Shown here: piece by piece, positions 20,279 through 31,752 of the stretch
How positions within the stretch are numbered: the stretch's first letter is position 1
Layout: every line of letters begins with the position of its first letter
From: Hymenopellis radicata
Taxonomy: Eukaryota; Basidiomycota; Agaricomycetes; Agaricales; Physalacriaceae
Assembly (NCBI GenBank): GCA_015501595.1
Contig: JADNRX010000052.1
Coordinates: 1-64,000, forward strand
Length of the DNA: 64,000 nt
Direction of reading: 5' to 3'
Program-made: the position numbers and the translations under genes
Notes under the pieces: generated by a model
What the model saw: the letters and a program-made list of their open reading frames with translations, nothing else
Told to the model about the DNA's origin: nothing
Database searches by the model: none

Positions 20279-23200
20279 ATGAATTACCTTCGGGGCGCCG
20301 TCAATGCTATTAGTGCCCCGTACCAATACTACAAGGAGCTGCCGCCAATAAACCCTTCCACGTTGACGGGCGCCATCGATGTCATTGTTATACAGCGGCC
20401 AGCGGACAACGGCGGGACGGAACTAGCCTGTTCGCCCTTTCACGTTCGTTTTGGAAAATGGCAGGTCCTGAGGCCTTCAGAGAAGAAAGTACGTGTATAT
20501 CTGCCTAATGTACTGCTAAACTGACTGTTGGTAGGTCACCGTCTTGGTCAACGGCCATCCGATCCCTTTCAATATGAAGATTGGTGAAGCTGGCGAGGCC
20601 TTCTTCGTATTCGAGACCGACGACGACGTTCCCGACGACCTTATTACCTCTCCGCTGTTGCAGGCAACGGAAGACAACGAGGAGGCCAAAACGGATAAAG
20701 TCGAGCCTGACTTTCTCGATCTCGATGCGTCATCAGACGTCAAACAGAAACAGCAAGAACCGCAAGGACAGATATCCCAAACGCCTAAGGAGGAGGATCC
20801 TGCCGAGAGGGAATTGAATGAACGCGCCGATCAGGCGTTGCGCAATGTTGGACACCATGTCGAGCATACGCCAAACGTCGAATATACTGACCGTGAGTTG
20901 TCGTCTTCTGGAGCGCAGACAGACCCTAACAAGTCAAGCAGAAGTAGCGTACGACATAGAAGGTTACCATGCGCCTCATCATGACCGTGAACGGTCGGAC
21001 CGTACCATCAGATCGACTGATGAATTCGCGTTTCCTCGTATGCAATCTGAGCCACTCAGTACGTGTTATTATGTCGATACTACACAGCTAACCATATTTC
21101 TAGATGAAGAACAAGTGCCTTTTCCTAGCTCTTCACGTCCTCCTTCTCCGCCTCGCACTCCTTCGCCACCTCTTAAATCGTCACGTACGCCTTCTACATC
21201 CTCGAGTCGTTCGCGTCCTTCGTCTCCAGGACCTACCTTCACGTTTCCTTCAATGCGCGCGACGTCTGAACCTCCGCCAGACCACGAGGTTGAGCAAGTG
21301 GCGCCCCCGCTCTCATTACCCAAGCTGAATGTTGGACCGCCAGCGCAGGAATACTCTTGGGAGTGGGGTGCCTTCCCCCAACCATCTCCAATGAAGGCCA
21401 CATTTGGAAAAGGTGGAAGAATCGAAGACAATACCGTGACCTGGAGCAAGGGTAAATCGAAGTCGATTGGCAATCGCTTGGAGGCTGTGGAAGAGTCAGA
21501 GGGCCGAAGCCGCAGTGTACCGCCTACCACTAGAGGAAAAGGCAAGGAACGGCAAACTTTTCCTTCGGTCGAGGTCGGGCAAGAAGGCCAGGCGCTAGAT
21601 CAGGAGACACATTATGGTGCAGGCGGACGCCTGAGTGTAAGCCCATCGGATCCAACCAAATTCCGCGTATCAATCGAGGGAAGGAGGATTGACTTCGAAT
21701 TGAGTTTGATCTCGGACGAGGAAGATCGGCGGGGACGTCGGACAAGGGGCGAACAGGGCTCAAAGGACCGTTTAGACGACTTTGAGTTTGCTAGACGGTT
21801 TGAAGAGGGAAAGGTCGACCTGAACAAGTTATTGGAAGACGACGATCTTGTTCACGACCCCTCATTGGTGCTCAAGTGGTCGGAGGGACAGTACGTTGTT
21901 GCCACTCCATAAATAGTCATTGGAAACTGACCTGATTGGTAGATACATACGCGCGAGTGATGAATCTCCACTCATGCCGGCGTTAAGGATTTGGCGTTCG
22001 AGCTACCTTGAGATGCGAGACGCTGGGATTGTGACGCGTCCATCATCACCTCTTTCTGATGATGAAGATGGCGCCAAATCTGGAGGTGAGGAACTGGAGG
22101 ATAAAGATAAATTGATTCCAGGTAAATCCGAAACGAGAAAGCCTCCAACCTCGTCATCTTGGGTGCAATGGTGGAGTCGGAGTCGAAGAGACAACGCGAA
22201 GAAGGCAAAGACCGACCGACCTGCTCTGAAGGAAAGTGTCTCTGCCCCATTGGAGGACGAAACAAAGGTATAGTTCAACGTCAAGTGCTAGTTCTACACT
22301 GACTTGGACTGAAGGATACCCCACATCGACCTCCCCAACTAAAGGACTTTCCCCCAGCAGATTCGGCCCCAGCCCTTCCGTCTACGCCTATTCAGAAACC
22401 GGTTGAAGTGCCTCCATCAATTAATACCGCTGTCGTTCCAGGGAAGAAGTTTGCCAAAACTCTTCGATTGACTTCAGACCAACTGGTAAATTCTCTTTTA
22501 ACACATCGACAGGACTTGTGCTGATGCTCGTTTAGAAAGCTTTAAATTTGAAGCCAGGCTCGAACACTATCACTTTCTCCCTTTCGATGACGGGCGCTAT
22601 TGTTTGCACGGCGAGGATCTTTGTCTGGGATTCTACCGATCTGGTGCTTGTGTCGGATATTGATGGGACTATCACCAAGTTCGTTTGGGTTCATCATTTG
22701 GTCGGACAAGTACTAATACTGAGCTTAGATCTGACGCTTTGGGGCACGTCTTTGCTATGGTCGGTCGTGACTGGACACATCTGGGGGTTGCAAAACTCTA
22801 CACCGATATATGCCGGAATGGGTACAAAATAATGTATCTGACTTCTCGAGCCATAGGACAAGCAGACGCGACGAGAGATTATCTCAAGAACATTAAACAA
22901 AATGACTACCAGCTTCCTGAAGGACCTGTCATCATGAGTCCTGATCGTCTCATGGCGTCCTTGCACCGGTAGGTTCACCTACAATTCACCTTCAGAAAGC
23001 AGGCCAGCTGAATTTGTTTCAAGGGAAGTCATTATGCGTAAACCGGAAGTGTTCAAAATGGCATGTTTACGAGATATTCAGCGTCTCTTTGGCGATGCAT
23101 CTCGCAACCCGTTTTACGCTGGCTTTGGGAACCGAATAACCGATGCCTTGTCTTACCGAAGCGTGAATGTGCCTAGTTCAAGGATATTCACGATTGACTC

Positions 23201-23969
23201 GACTGGCGAGGTCAAGCTTGAACTGTTAGAGCTTGCTGGTTACAAGTCATCGTGAGCCTTTTTTTCATCTCCGATAAGACTACTCTGACATGAGCACAGA
23301 TATATCCACATGACGGATCTTGTCGACCAAATGTTCCCACCAATCCACCGCAAGTGGACACCGGAGTTCACTGATTTCAATTATTGGAAGGCGCCCATAC
23401 ACGAATACCCTCTTCCTGATCTCTCCCCTCCTTCTCCTGCTCTGAGCGCACGATCTGACACGTCCAACGCGAGCGGCCTTGCCCGTTTACGGAACTTCAG
23501 TTTATTAGGCGGACGACAAGCCAACAATCTTCCCAAATCTACTTCACCTACACCGAGAGAAACGTCACCTGAAGGCGAGCCAGCACGCAGTCCAGAGCTG
23601 AGGCAAATGTCTTCGTTTGAAAGGCTGAGTAGTACACTCGGGTTCTCTGGATCATCGTCTTCAACTATTGGGAGACGAAGTGCCAGTCCTGATTCGATAT
23701 CGTCATCTTCGTTAACATACGCCGAGTCGGAGTCTGACGACGAGGTCGAGGATGACGGAGCTGGGCGTAGGAAGAAGAGGGAGAGAACGAGGAGCATGAG
23801 CAGTATACCCGGAGCGCTGGATGACATGCATTTTGAGATAGACGAACGAGATGAGGATGACCATAATGAGTATGATGGGGAAGAAGAGGAGGACGAAGAG
23901 GCGGCGGAGGAAGACTTTGATGAGGACTTGCTCGCGGCAGGTGAGATGAAGAACGTGCCGTTTTTGTAG
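20279..23969 (+). CDS. lipin-type phosphatidate phosphatase (PAP1, SMP2/Ned1 family)
   Basis: Mg2+-dependent dephosphorylation of phosphatidate to diacylglycerol, at the branch between membrane phospholipid and triacylglycerol synthesis, acting at ER/nuclear membranes. Ten exons: 20279-20488, 20535-20892, 20942-21058, 21104-21890, 21943-22267, 22315-22485, 22536-22678, 22729-22968, 23024-23251 and 23300-23969. These sum in frame to about 1082 residues. The N-lipin domain starts MNYLRGAVNAISAPYQYYKE and includes SPFHVRFGKWQVLRP. A long Ser/Pro-rich middle follows. The catalytic HAD-like domain carries the DxDxT motif (VSDIDGTITKSDALGH), then YLTSRAIGQADATRDYL and KPEVFKMACLRDI. The C-terminus is strongly acidic. 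The 5' flank comes from the duplicated hydrophobin block. Confidence 0.95.
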
Positions 23970-24397
23970 ACGAGGTTGTGTATAATCATGATTGTATTTA
24001 TAGCACATATAATGCATATACTGTATTTCACAAGTTATCCAGCTGCACGTCTACGCCTGGTCGCGTTTTGTGCGTGGCCGTTGGCTTTCTGGGGCGCTTA
24101 GGCTCAGTGCTCACGGCGGGTTCTCCCCGGCACGTGGTCACCATGTAATACTAACATGCTGATGCCAATGGTTTTTCGCTCCTCCCGCGTTTGGAAACTT
24201 GAAGTTAAGTAAAGCGTACGCCCATCAGCCCGACGTTTTCGTTTCCCACACTGCCCGTAGCGTACATGGCTACACGGTTAAGTGCTAAGCGCTAATGACA
24301 TGGAGTTGTGTTAGATCATGATCATAGCCCGAGTTGACCGCGCGTCTTTAAAAATGGCTTCTGTGCTGTGCTGGAGCCAACTCATCGATTTTCTACC
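23970..24397. other. lipin 3' flank and synthetase promoter
   Basis: Non-coding. From about 24335 the sequence matches the flank of the second synthetase copy (revcomp of 53525-53583), including a TTTAAAA box at about 24349-24356 and the word AGCCAACTCATCGATT just before the ATG. Confidence 0.6.
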
Positions 24398-27300
24398 ATG
24401 GTTTTGACTCCCCAAGGAATAGCTCATCCTACGTTTCGGATGCCGCCGCTGGACGGGTCGCTGACGTTCTCTGAATTGTTCGAGTACGATGCCAGACACA
24501 GTCCTGACCATGTCTTATACTGCTATGAGGACCCGACGGACGGTACGAGACGCGATATCACCTGGGCGGAGGCTATCAAGGCGTATCGCGTCGCTGCCCA
24601 ACTTCTTCCGCCCCGCAATGCGAGCAAACCGACGGTCATTGGCATTCTCGCGAATACTGGTACGCCAAGTAGTCTTTGTTAATGGTGTGCAACTTGACCT
24701 TGTACTCAGATTCAATCACGTACTCCTCTGTGCTGTCCGCCATCATGGGTCAAGGATTAGTTCCCTTCCCAATATCAGTTCGGAATACAGCACCCGCAGT
24801 CATCCATCTCCTCAAAACAACACAATGCTCGCACCTTCTCGTCAGTGCTGACGCCGGCATGCAGAACCTGGCGGCTGTGGTGCTGAGAGATTTCGGAGAG
24901 GAGCTCACAGTGTTGCGCATGCCAATATTCGCAGATCTGTACGCAAATCCGGATGCCGACAATGCTTTTCCTCTGCTCTCGCCACATGTCAGCTTGGATA
25001 ATCCGGCTTTCATAGCTCATTCTTCTGGAACGACGCGTTTTCCCAGTCCCATCACCCTCAAGCACGCCGAACTCCTCGGTGCCGGACGTGTACAATGTGC
25101 GCTTCGTCACTAGGAATGTCATTCGTGTTCTGATCTCAAATTATAGCTTATGGCGAGGTGGACCTTTGCGGAGCTACGTTCTCCATCCACGCGCCTCCCA
25201 TGTATCGTCAGTATCCTCGCTGTCCGATCGATTCTTTTGACCAACGCGTCCTACTTAGACCTGATGGGATGTTGGTCCGTATTCATGGGTGTAATATTTC
25301 ATGTCGCGATGGCAAGGACAAATGCTCAAAGTCCTCACAGGCTATGAATGGATTCACGGTCGCTATGTTCGCACCGAAAGAGCCTCCCATCATTCCGAGT
25401 GCGGAGCGTGTTCTAGCAGGCGCACTTGCCACCAGATGCGACAGAGTCTTTTGTGTTCCTCTCTTCTTGGAGGTATGTCCAGTTCGTCTTAACTGTACCT
25501 CTACGCATCATTCATGTTCCAAGGCCTGGTCCCGAAATCCTGAGGACTTGGAGTCCTTGAAGAAATTCGAAACAATTGTAAGTAAATATCACTCAGTGTG
25601 TCATCGGATGGACGTTTGAGCTTCAATACTCATAGTGCTACGCTGGCGGACCTTTGGCTCATGCAGTCGGAGATCTACTCGTTAGAGAAGGCATCATGAT
25701 TTGCTCCTTCTACGGCTGGTAAGACTCCATATTCAAGGTCTCCTATGGCTCATAAAACCTGTTGCAGCACGGAAACAGGGTTTCTTTCTCAAATCATGCC
25801 TAGTAAGTTTTCTATCTCGACGTGCGTCTCATATCTTACCGTCTACCAGAGGCTCCGCCCCCAGAAGGATGGCATTGGATGAGGGTACGTCTCTATTTCT
25901 GCCTTTAGGGCGGCGTCTAACTTTCGTGCAGTGGTCTCCTCATATCAAGCACCACTTGATCCCCTTTGGAGAAGAGCCGGACGTCTATCGATTGGTGGTC
26001 TTGGTAACATCTCTATGAAGGTAGCTCTGCAACATTTACTGACGTCTTCGAAGGCCAATCCTGAATCGGGGTATTCGCCTGCTGTCATCACCACTGAAGT
26101 AGATGGTGTCCCGGCCTACGATACGAAGGACTTGATTAGGTTGCATCCGACCAACCCCACGTTGTTCAAGATATATGGACGATTCGGTGTGTGGCTTTAA
26201 TATTCATTTGACAGTGTTCTAATCTTCGAGTGCTTCAGATGAACAACTTATGCATAGTTCTGGGGTGAGTCGATTCACTTCATGCATCATCTAATGGGGC
26301 TGATGAATTCAACAGGAAAAGGTACTTGCACTCATGCTTCCGACCTCTTGTTGCTAATCCCTAATGGATAAGACCAACCCTATTCCTATTGGTTTGCTTC
26401 TCCGTTGCGCGCCTCCGCTCCAACACATCTAACCATGTATCGATAGAGGCGGTGCTCTGTGCAGACACAAGAATCATTGGCGCGATCATGTTTGGGCGTG
26501 GCAAATTCCAGCCTGGCGTCCTCTTGATACCTGCCAAAGACTACGAATTTGATCCTACGGACGAGGCGAAACTCGTAGCTTTCAGGACGAGTATATGGTG
26601 ATCCTACTTTTCTCGCGTCGGTTGACGTCTCTGATGGCATCGAAACTAGGCCGACCGTAGAGCGCGCAAATGAACAGGCTCCCCAGCATTCACGGATATT
26701 CAAAGAGGTACTTCCCTTGCATAACTCGCTGGTTCAGGCGCTTACCTGTCATCTACAAGATGATACTAGTAACAAAACCGGAGAAGCCAGTTGAGTTCAC
26801 CCTCAAAGGAGCTCCGAGACGACCATCCACCCTGGTTGCATACACAGAGGAGATCGAGACATTATACACCGCTCTTGAGGACATCTCCCAGTCAAATATG
26901 TCCATCCCGGACTCATGGTCGATCGAAGCTGTCACAGCATCTGTGCGAGCCATAGTCAACAAGGCGATGAACGGCCACATTGGTGACGATGATGATATTT
27001 TCGCAAGTGGCGGAGACAGGTTAGTTGAATTCAGTCTTAGCCTGCCACATTTGCTCAAGTAAGTCTCAGTTTGGTAGCAACAGCCATCCGGAACTCGCTT
27101 CTGGGATTGCTTCGCAAGTCTAAGCGTGTCTCCCTCACGACTATCCGCGCCCTTCGGCCCAACTTTGTCTTTGAGCATCCGAACATCTCGCTTCTGAGCG
27201 CGTTGGTGTTCAGTCTTGTGCAGAATGTTCCTTCGGAGACCGGGGACGAAATCGAAGATCCCTCTCACAATATGGATGTTCTCACTGAGCTTCCCCAAGT

Positions 27301-28208
27301 GGGGAAGACCATCGTAGAACTCCATAAGGGGAATGGCGCCTCGGAGACTCCTTTGATAATCTTCCACGGTACGTGCAAACAAGATCATGCATACGCCACT
27401 TTTCTGACGCCCAGCTTCAGGTGCCGGTGGCGTGCTCTATGAATTTGCTGGACTAGCAGAACACTTCCACAGTGCCCTGTGGGGCGTCCAGCTTACACCC
27501 GATGCGCCCATGACCAGCCTCGAAGATCTGGTTTCGTTCTACATCTCGAAGATCAAAGGAAAACAACCGACAGGACCATACAGACTCGCGGGTTATTCCG
27601 GTTCATGTATCCTCGTTCCCTTACTAGCTCTGCGACTGGAAAGCCACGGCGACGAGGTTTCTCAGCTCTCTTTTTTGGATTTCTTCCCTACGTTGACAGC
27701 ATACACCGCGAACCGGAGTGGGAATCCCGATCCACATGGCAGTGCGGCGAGTCGGGCGCAGTCCGTGCAGGTTGCGGCCGACACGTTCAGAGTGCTGTTC
27801 TCGTTGGACAGTACGCGGAACGACGAACGGACCATCGCTGGGTTTACGTCCGCGTTTACTGATCCGGACGCGCCTGTGAAGCCGTCGATTATCATGCAGG
27901 TCGCGGTGAACAACATCAAGAGTTTTAATGTGATGGCTGAGCGATTCATGTACGACTTGGCTACGGATACTAGCGATGGGATGCAGTCTTTGGATAAGGT
28001 TCATCGTTGGTTGCGGGGGATCAAGGCGCCTGTGACTGTTTATGTGGCGGAAAGTGGTGTGCGGCATTTGGTTGCAGAAGGAGATCGGGAGGAATGGAAC
28101 GACCTTGGTGTCCAGCGTGCTTTGCCGCATGCGAAGGTGACGTTTGTGCCCGGCGGGCATTTTGAGTTTCTGTGGAACACGATTGTGAGCGAGGGCTTAC
28201 AACGGTGA
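24398..28208 (+). CDS. NRPS-like A-T-TE synthetase, copy 1
   Basis: Single-module synthetase of roughly 950 residues with about 18 introns: adenylation, carrier and thioesterase domains. The A domain starts MVLTPQGIAHPTFRMPPLDG, with core motifs HSSGTTRFPSPITLKHAELL, SFYGCTETG, EVDGVPAYDTKDL and EKTNP (exon 26316-26321 encodes only the E-K). The carrier motif GGDSL is completed across the intron 27020-27069, with Ser as the phosphopantetheine site. The TE has the HGAGG oxyanion loop, nucleophile Ser in LAGYSGSC and His in PGGHFEFL. The A-T-TE layout is that of basidiomycete quinone and furanone synthetases such as atromentin synthetase, which act on arylpyruvates. I cannot infer the substrate, and no aminotransferase neighbour is seen. 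All junctions checked keep frame. A close inverted paralogue lies at 49735-53524. Confidence 0.9.
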
Positions 28209-28732
28209 GCGTGTTGGTGGAGGGGATGTAGAGTATAGTTAACAATAAGGTCTAAAACACTGAGTACCGCGAGGTGCAGAGTCTGACTAGGGGAGACTAA
28301 CAATGAGGACAGAATACTTTGATGATATAACCGACGTCTTCAAGTTCAGCCATTTCATGCAACAGCTCTATGACGAACGCCCCATAACCCGCCCTAGCCA
28401 AAGTCATCCCCGTCTTCCCATCTCCATTATACCCTGCCACAACGCCCTTCTTGGGAGCTCATACAAGTACGGAACACGAACGATGGCACATAAGCTGTAT
28501 ATTTTCAGCTAACTGTGACGGTATACTGTGGAGCACACCAAAGAGATGTACTTCGTCATGTTCTTCGCCACGGCTTCACGTAGTATAATGGAGGATTGTG
28601 ACGGCGCTCCACTTTGGGTTCATTGTCTCAGAGTCTTGCATATTTTCGCCTGCCATATCCAAGAATTCTGGCGGTCAGACATTCTCATAACGAGCGGGAT
28701 TGCAAACGAGTGTAAGATAGTAGGATACCGAT
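28209..28732. other. spacer downstream of synthetase copy 1
   Basis: Similarity to the other synthetase locus stops right after the stop codon. Short open frames at 28303-28512 and 28528-28821 are not supported by motifs. Confidence 0.45.
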
Positions 28733-29761
28733 TTAAACGAGCTTGTCATCGCCGCGTAGTCCAAACCATTCCGGCACGCACTCCCAAGCCTCCTCCCGCT
28801 TCTTCATGCACTCTTGGCTGAACAACACTTTGCAGTACAAGCACATGCTCAGTCCAACCGGCCCCTCGCCCGATGATACCTCGAAATCCTCGCGTTCCAG
28901 CATTCCGATTGCTTGAGAGAGCATGTAAAGGGGATCAGCGTCACGTCCAGGAGCAACGCCTCCAATGGCGCGTAGGAGGTTGAGCGAGATGAAGTAGAAT
29001 GCACGGCTGCAGAGGGCAGGGGTTAGACACATGTCGGCGGGACTGCGACTGGCGAGGATAAAATGTGCCATAAACTCCTGGGCGAGCTCCCGTCCACGAA
29101 GAATACGCGCAAAGAGAGGTAATGGGAGCTTGTATCTTTCTCCTAAGAGTCCAGTGCCTTGAAGGATTTTGCTGGGACCATATCGGGAGAGATCATAGAA
29201 AGCGGCGGGCAGCACACCGCTCAAGCCGAGCTCAATAGCAATCTGGATCACTGGGATGGGATGAGCATAGGTGTGTCGTGGTATGTAGAGTCCTTCATTG
29301 TCGACGGCGGTTTGTTCGCGAAAGTCCCAGGCTTCGAGCGTTGGAGGGTAGTCAATCTCCAGGCGGGCGATACTGCGGGTTCGAAGTGGGTCAACGAGGT
29401 ACTTGGTGGACAGACGAACGACCGCAGCGACGATTGGGAAGTCGTTCTTGCGCGGATTGGTAAAGTACCTTGTGGATCATTAGAAGAAACATGCCGCATA
29501 GAAAAGCACTTACAGGCCGTCGTACAATGCTGTCAGAAAAAAGGTCCAATCCGACGCGGTGTCGCCGTACATACAGACGCTCGGGCAACCGTCGTACGTC
29601 TCAGTCGCGTCTGGAGTCATAGGCAGGCGAAACATGCCCTCGAAGACCTCTGATTGACGCGCCAGCTGGCCGCGATGCACCTTGAATGCGCTAGACTCAG
29701 CGATGAGGACGATGTTGCCGTCTTCGAACCAGAAGGATGGGCTGGGTGTAATGGCGACCAT
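28733..29761 (-). CDS. BTB/POZ domain protein
   Basis: Two exons, 29514-29761 and 28733-29468, with a 45-nt intron (GTAAGT..CACAAG), about 327 residues. The BTB start is typical of the large Agaricomycete family: SFWFEDGNIVLIAESSAFKV, HRGQLARQSEVFEGMF, then a CPSVCMYGD turn and the LTALYDGLYF region. After the BTB fold a helical C-terminal part follows (AIELGLSGVLPAAFYDLSRY), with CLYCKVLFSQEC near the end. Such proteins usually act in protein-protein contacts or as CUL3 adaptors; the partner is unknown. A Met further upstream in frame (29920) would add a low-complexity extension, so 29761, right before the BTB, is preferred. Confidence 0.88.
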
Positions 29762-30453
29762 AACCGCTCGTTGAATGTATGTAAAAGAATGTGGGGTAGC
29801 TATCGTTGTCGTTGCAAGGTCGTCGTGGTCGTGGTCGTAAAGAAAGAGAACCACAGGCCCCGCAGAATTCGAACGCCGACTGTGATCTGGTGACCGCATC
29901 ACACGACCCGAAGCCTTCACGATTTGAGGCTCCTCTTCGCCATCGTCGTAGCAGAAGTATTCTTTCTGCTTCAGACAACGTAATACTTATATACAGATTG
30001 AATTCATTGTGACTCGATTACACCCTGCGTAGTTCTATACTTACTGCGTAGACTTCGTCCAAAGTCTGGCAATAATATGGTATTCCTTCGATATCACTGG
30101 AGACGGAGTGCGGCGCTGGTCATGGTCGGTGCGTGGGAACAATGGACTTGGGTCAATGTCAGGTGACGAAGGTCTTCACTTTCTTCAGTGGCACACCGCC
30201 ACGACTGCCTCTTTCGACGTCAATTCTTACGTTTCAAGGATTGGCTAACAGATCAGATTCAAAACACGCATATTCTTATCATGATACAGCTCGTCCGCCT
30301 TACAGCCGGCGATGCAGGTTACAACGTGATGCCAACGTGCGAGTATATGAACCTGGGCTGTCTCCCGTGCTGTGCAGCTACACTTGACTCTGACCATCAT
30401 GTCGTACTACTCTGCCAGACAACCGTCAGTGATTTCGCCGTTACCTCGTCCAG
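29762..30453. other. intergenic region between divergent genes
   Basis: Upstream of the BTB gene (minus) and the Ser/Pro-rich gene (plus). Contains CGTCGTGGTCGTGGTCGTAA simple sequence near 29820. The first exon of the downstream gene probably lies here, but I cannot place it. Confidence 0.4.
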
Positions 30454-31266
30454 ATTTCTAACATTCTCGATAGCATATCCCACATATACGGGAATTCGGC
30501 GGCTTCGTCCAGTCGAACGCGAAATAGGGCTAATCTAGCTGCGCTCAACAAGGCCAACTTGGAGAGGCTAGAGAGGGAGCGTTGGAGCCCTGTCAGTTTC
30601 TCTTCGCCTACGACGTCCTCTTTGAGCTCTCTGTCCTCGCTGGAGTATAACACTCAGCGACCGCCTCGCTCTGAGTCGTTCTACACCATGCCAAACATGT
30701 ATCCGGCACGCTCCCATGCGTCATCCACGCATCGTACACGCGAGCGGGGACGATCGGCGACCCCTCGTAAGAGGTATTCCCCGCAGAGTCCCATATCTTC
30801 ACCTGTCTTGCCTCCCCCTCCTCCTCCGAGTATGACTCTGAGTCACGCGCCGTCTGTGCGACCTTTTTCGGAGTCTTCTCCGATTCCATCGTCTCGTACT
30901 TTTAGCCAGGCTTCTTCCATCCAGGCCACGCCCACACAGACACCTCCGCCTCCCATTTTTGGACCATCGCAGACGTCTACGCAGCGAGTACAGATATATC
31001 GTAATCCTGGAGAAGGATTCTCTCCTCCAAGCGCCATGAGGTCAAGATTTGACTCTTCTAGTCATACTCCCGTTGGCAGACCTTTCTTCAAGCCCTTCGT
31101 TCCTAACGGCATCGATCCGGGCTTTGATTCAGACTCGGACAGTGATAGTGACATTTCTGATTGCTCCAGTCTAAGCTCGGGCTCAGAGTTTGGGGACTCG
31201 TATGACGGTGATTACGATGACTCTACGCTTTACGATTCGTCGAGTGACGGTTATGCCCAGTTGTAG
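30454..31266 (+). CDS. Ser/Pro-rich low-complexity protein, 5' end unresolved
   Basis: The open frame begins with SNILDSISHIYGNS and ARG/ASN-rich helical sequence (NRANLAALNKANLERLERER). A long Ser/Pro/Thr-rich disordered region (PPPPPPSMTLSHAPS, PTQTPPPPIF) follows, then an acidic Asp/Ser tail (DSDSDSDSDISDCSSLSSGS) to a stop at 31264-31266. The frame is closed by TGA at 30430 and contains no early ATG. It must therefore be entered by splicing, most simply at the CAG at 30451-30453, from an exon I could not identify. No domain recognised. Composition suggests a disordered regulatory or scaffold protein. Confidence 0.5.
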   Translation: MSNILDSISHIYGNSAASSSRTRNRANLAALNKANLERLERERWSPVSFSSPTTSSLSSLSSLEYNTQRPPRSESFYTMPNMYPARSHASSTHRTRERGRSATPRKRYSPQSPISSPVLPPPPPPSMTLSHAPSVRPFSESSPIPSSRTFSQASSIQATPTQTPPPPIFGPSQTSTQRVQIYRNPGEGFSPPSAMRSRFDSSSHTPVGRPFFKPFVPNGIDPGFDSDSDSDSDISDCSSLSSGSEFGDSYDGDYDDSTLYDSSSDGYAQL

Positions 31267-31752
31267 ACGTATATCACGGTGCTTGACTGGTACAAGTTGC
31301 AGATCCATCAATCATTCTTGGTCAACTTCATTTCATTGGTACTTGGAACCCAAAAGTACGGCCCATACCTCGCGGCATCAGCGCAGCTGCTGATCTCCAT
31401 CTTCAGAACGGAGTGATGCGGGATGTCGCTTGCATATTATTGAGGTAGTGCTATTTATTCCAGCGTAGTAAAGGGTCCGGCAGTCTCGAAGGACGTCTGT
31501 AGACTGCGCATAGGCACTCAGCAGAAAGAGAGAGCTCGTGTATCCGAAGCGCCCGACCCGAGTATTCAATAATAATTGAAGATGATCGGTTTACATAAAC
31601 ATCTGATCTGCCAAGTACGACCATGTTGCTACCATCTGAAATACAAAAATACCGCGTTTTGCTCTCACATCCTCCTCTTCCCATCTTGCATAGGTCGACT
31701 TGGGCACCTTCCTCTCCTTTATTCCCTCAGCGCAGGCGCTCCCTTATAATTC

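Noticed and set aside
25980..26045. Frameshift in synthetase copy 1 after the YRLVVL stretch
   Set aside because: A normal 50-nt intron (GTAACA..TCGAAG) joins VVL to ANPESGYSPAV in frame, and the same works in copy 2.
24398..28208. Assigning the synthetase as atromentin synthetase
   Set aside because: Domain order agrees, but I see no specific residue evidence and no linked aminotransferase, so only the NRPS-like A-T-TE class is claimed.
29159..29653. Plus-strand open frame over the BTB gene
   Set aside because: Antisense shadow of a clearly conserved minus-strand BTB protein.
30385..30453. MSYYSARQP at about 30398 as first exon of the Ser/Pro-rich gene
   Set aside because: It would need an intron of about 30 nt and gives the wrong phase for the downstream frame.
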